Below are positions 61,000-64,000 of a stretch of DNA of 64,000 nucleotides, piece by piece. Source of the DNA: Paraspadella gotoi (lineage: Eukaryota > Chaetognatha); the NCBI GenBank assembly GCA_051294375.1, contig CM119264.1, positions 16,341,245 to 16,405,244 of the forward strand. The letters run 5' to 3'. Positions within the stretch are counted from its first letter, which is position 1. The number at the start of each line of letters is the position of its first letter. Made by a program: the position numbers and the translations under genes. A model generated the notes under the pieces. That model was not told the DNA's origin, searched no databases, and was given only the letters and a program-made list of their open reading frames with translations.

Positions 61000-62174
61000 A
61001 TACAAATACTGCGGGGTTAATACAGCAGTACTATTTCATCGAGTTCGTTTGTATGTAGTAATTGCAATCCTTCTTACCTCCGACAACGTTACTTCGGGAA
61101 TGAAGTTCGGCATTTTTTTACATTGTTTTTGTTTTCTTTTATTTTTTTTTTTTCTCATTTTTTTTCTTTTTTTTTTTTTTTTAGTTTTTTCAGCCGCAGA
61201 ATCCCGTAATCGTCAACAAAGACGTACAGACATGATTAGTCCCTTTTGGACATTCAAGGACCTCTGGTATTTCGACATAGCGCATGTAGTATGCGGGGGG
61301 ATGAGCCGGCCATGCTGCATGCTCGCGCATCTGCCATCTTGAAGGCTGGGGATTTTGGTTTAAAATTTGGTAAAAAAAATAGTAATTTAGAAAGAAAAAG
61401 CGTCAAATTTATGAGGAAAAAAAATTTTAATTTACTTCTAATTTTTTTTTATTTTTTTAACAAAAAAAAAGTGCCACCAAAGCCAAGGACTTTAAAAAAA
61501 AAATAACAATACAGCTTCGACAAAGTTTGAAATTAAATAAACGCAATGGACGGCTGCAGTAATTTCGTCGGAGATTTCGGGAAAGAGAAATACGTAGAAC
61601 AACATATTTTATTATTGTAAGATTTACCGACCTGATTTAAAACCCATAAAAATGAAAACCAAAATTAAAAAAAAGTTGAGGGAAATACTTTTTCGTGTTA
61701 ATAAGGCTCTACTAGTCGCCCAAAAGACTAATAAATAGTAATTTTTGATCGAGTATAATTAGAATTTTCGGAGAATTATAGCCGAACAAGGAGTTGGAAA
61801 GAACGTCCAGATATATATGCTTCGATTTTTTTCTTGCTCTCCGCTAAAATTTTTAGGCGAGTAAAAAACGGAAGATTCTTGAGTACAAAGGTTAATAATA
61901 AAATTTTTTAGTCTTTTGACTATTAACTCCGTAGCAACAAACTAAGTTCTCGGGTTCGAAGTTCTATTTAAAATTATAAAAACCCATTTTTTCACAATCT
62001 CTCTCTTGTCTGTTTTGAATCTTTGTATCTCTCTTTTTCAGAGCTCGCGGCAGAGCTTTTAACTGACAAAACCATATCGTAATGAAAATAAAAGAAGTAC
62101 TTCTTAATAACTCGATATTGTATTAGAATAAAAAACAATATCAGATTAAGTATAAACCGATTTTATATGTAAAC
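61000..62174. other. No firm gene; possible intron
   Basis: AT-rich with T and A runs. Lies between minus-strand exons 60644-60803 and about 62240-62498, so it may be intronic. Confidence 0.4.
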
Positions 62175-62239
62175 ATGCGGTTTATGCATTTCGTTCTAAA
62201 TCCAAGAAATTTCCTCAGCCCAAACCAACCCAACACCGA

Positions 62240-62498
62240 CTTCGCTTCAGGCCAAAAATCTCGTTCGTCTTCGCTGCCCAGCAAATGGTCGGCGGTGAGG
62301 GGCCGCCGCTGCCATAAAGGCGCTCCACGTCCTGCCGGAGGGCCTTCCGATCCTCCAAATTAGCCCTTTCCCGTTCGAGCGCCACCTGGAAACGGGATGC
62401 GGATTGGCCAGTCGAGCGATCCGCCGACCAGCCGTGCGGCAAAGTGTCGTATAAGAGGCCGTTTGGCAAGACCCCCGTTCATGCGCTGAAGTTGGTGC
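62240..62498 (-). CDS. Second exon of the same unrecognised gene
   Basis: A pyrimidine-rich acceptor CCAATCAG ends at 62499. The most coding-like reading is LLYDTLPHGWSADRSTGQ, FQVALERERANLEDRKAL, RQDVERLYG, then after a frame change ADHLLGSEDERDFWPEAKS. At least two small indels are needed for one continuous frame, in keeping with the error style of this assembly. A diverged relative lies at 57668-57830. The 3' border is not determined. Confidence 0.4.
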
Positions 62499-62628
62499 CT
62501 GATTGGAGATTTGGCAGGCATTGGGCCAAAGAGAAAAAGATTTAGAGAGAAAGAGAAACTTTATTCATAAATATAAAGTCAAGTCAACTTTTCCAACTCG
62601 AGGTCGCGACCCTTTTCTTCACGCTTAC

Positions 62629-62778
62629 CTTATCCCGAGTTTCATAGCACTTCAGTGGAAGTTCGTTCGCTTTCCTCAGCTTACTCGACTGCGTCGTTTT
62701 GATGGCGTCGATGGCCGCCGTCGCTTTTCTCATTCGTTTCTTCAGTAGAGGAAGCTCACGTGCCCGCACGCTTTCCAT
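62629..62778 (-). CDS. Exon of an unrecognised gene, coiled-coil-like
   Basis: From ATG 62778 the frame reads ELPLLKKRMRKATAAIDAIK, TTQSSKLRKANELPLKCYE, TRDK and stops at a GTAAGC donor (62628). Composition is charged and helix-like, unlike the simple-repeat frames nearby. The ATG could be a start, or the exon could begin after an upstream AG. The next good acceptor downstream is at 62499. No family recognised. Confidence 0.5.
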
Positions 62779-62854
62779 CCGAACGACCGAAACCGGTTGT
62801 TTTGGGGTTTAGGGTGACAGTTCACTCCANNNNNNNNNNNNNNNNNNNNNNNNN

Positions 62855-64000
<1,146 letters not shown>

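Overview
The window is eukaryotic, most likely from an invertebrate animal. The clearest gene is split into many short exons with GT-AG introns and consistent phases, and its product belongs to the animal PGM2 branch of phosphoglucomutases. The rest is gene-poor and full of simple repeats: long (GA)n/(CT)n tracts, repeated (ACG/CGT)n runs, purine tracts and minisatellites. The assembly is a rough draft. There are eleven N runs longer than 20 bases, six of them exactly 25 N. Many segments occur twice, and the copies differ mainly by single-base insertions and deletions, as expected from poorly polished long reads. Most open frames are spurious Ser-Leu or Arg-Glu translations of microsatellites.

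Layout. 1-7 kb: microsatellites, a small fold-back duplication (about 2.1-3.65 kb) and a direct duplication (3656-4910 and 5335-6354), with no recognisable gene. 7-15 kb: AT-rich and purine-rich intergenic DNA with two compact hairpin elements (7895-8253 and 8654-8947) and a purine minisatellite (11.2-12.4 kb). 15.76-18.77 kb: an AT-rich element with long inverted repeats. 19.7-29.5 kb: a PGM2-like gene on the minus strand, 12 exons, about 835 codons. Its first seven exons occur twice in tandem (exons 1-7 'copy B' at 27.1-29.5 kb; a second set 'copy A' at 24.6-26.8 kb). 28.3-38.5 kb: a near-perfect palindrome centred near 33.22 kb, which places a third, partial PGM2 copy (exons 1-3) on the plus strand at 37.1-38.5 kb. 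38.6-57 kb: no firm gene; microsatellites, degenerate repeats, a possible tRNA-derived SINE, a tandem 1.1-kb duplication and an 80-bp minisatellite. 57.6-62.8 kb: splice-supported exons of an unrecognised minus-strand gene, with a diverged relative of one exon. 62.9-64 kb: a second copy of 54.8-56.0 kb.

Biology. The PGM2-like protein is the main interest. Exon 1 encodes an N-terminal extension rich in His, Asp and Cys, with four hexapeptides built around Asp-Cys-Asp, read straight into the conserved enzyme start. Two hallmark active-site loops are altered: the phosphoserine loop reads GASRNP instead of TASHNP, and the phosphate-binding loop reads AACGESK instead of TSGTEPK. The metal loop and sugar loop look normal. 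There are also a Glu/Pro-rich insertion and an Asp/Phe-rich C-terminal insertion. The protein may be a metal-binding, functionally diverged sugar-phosphate mutase or a pseudoenzyme.

Most duplications probably come from assembly. In three cases the second copy begins exactly at, or within a microsatellite touching, the end of a 25-N gap. I see no rRNA genes, CRISPR arrays, bacterial operons or viral genes.
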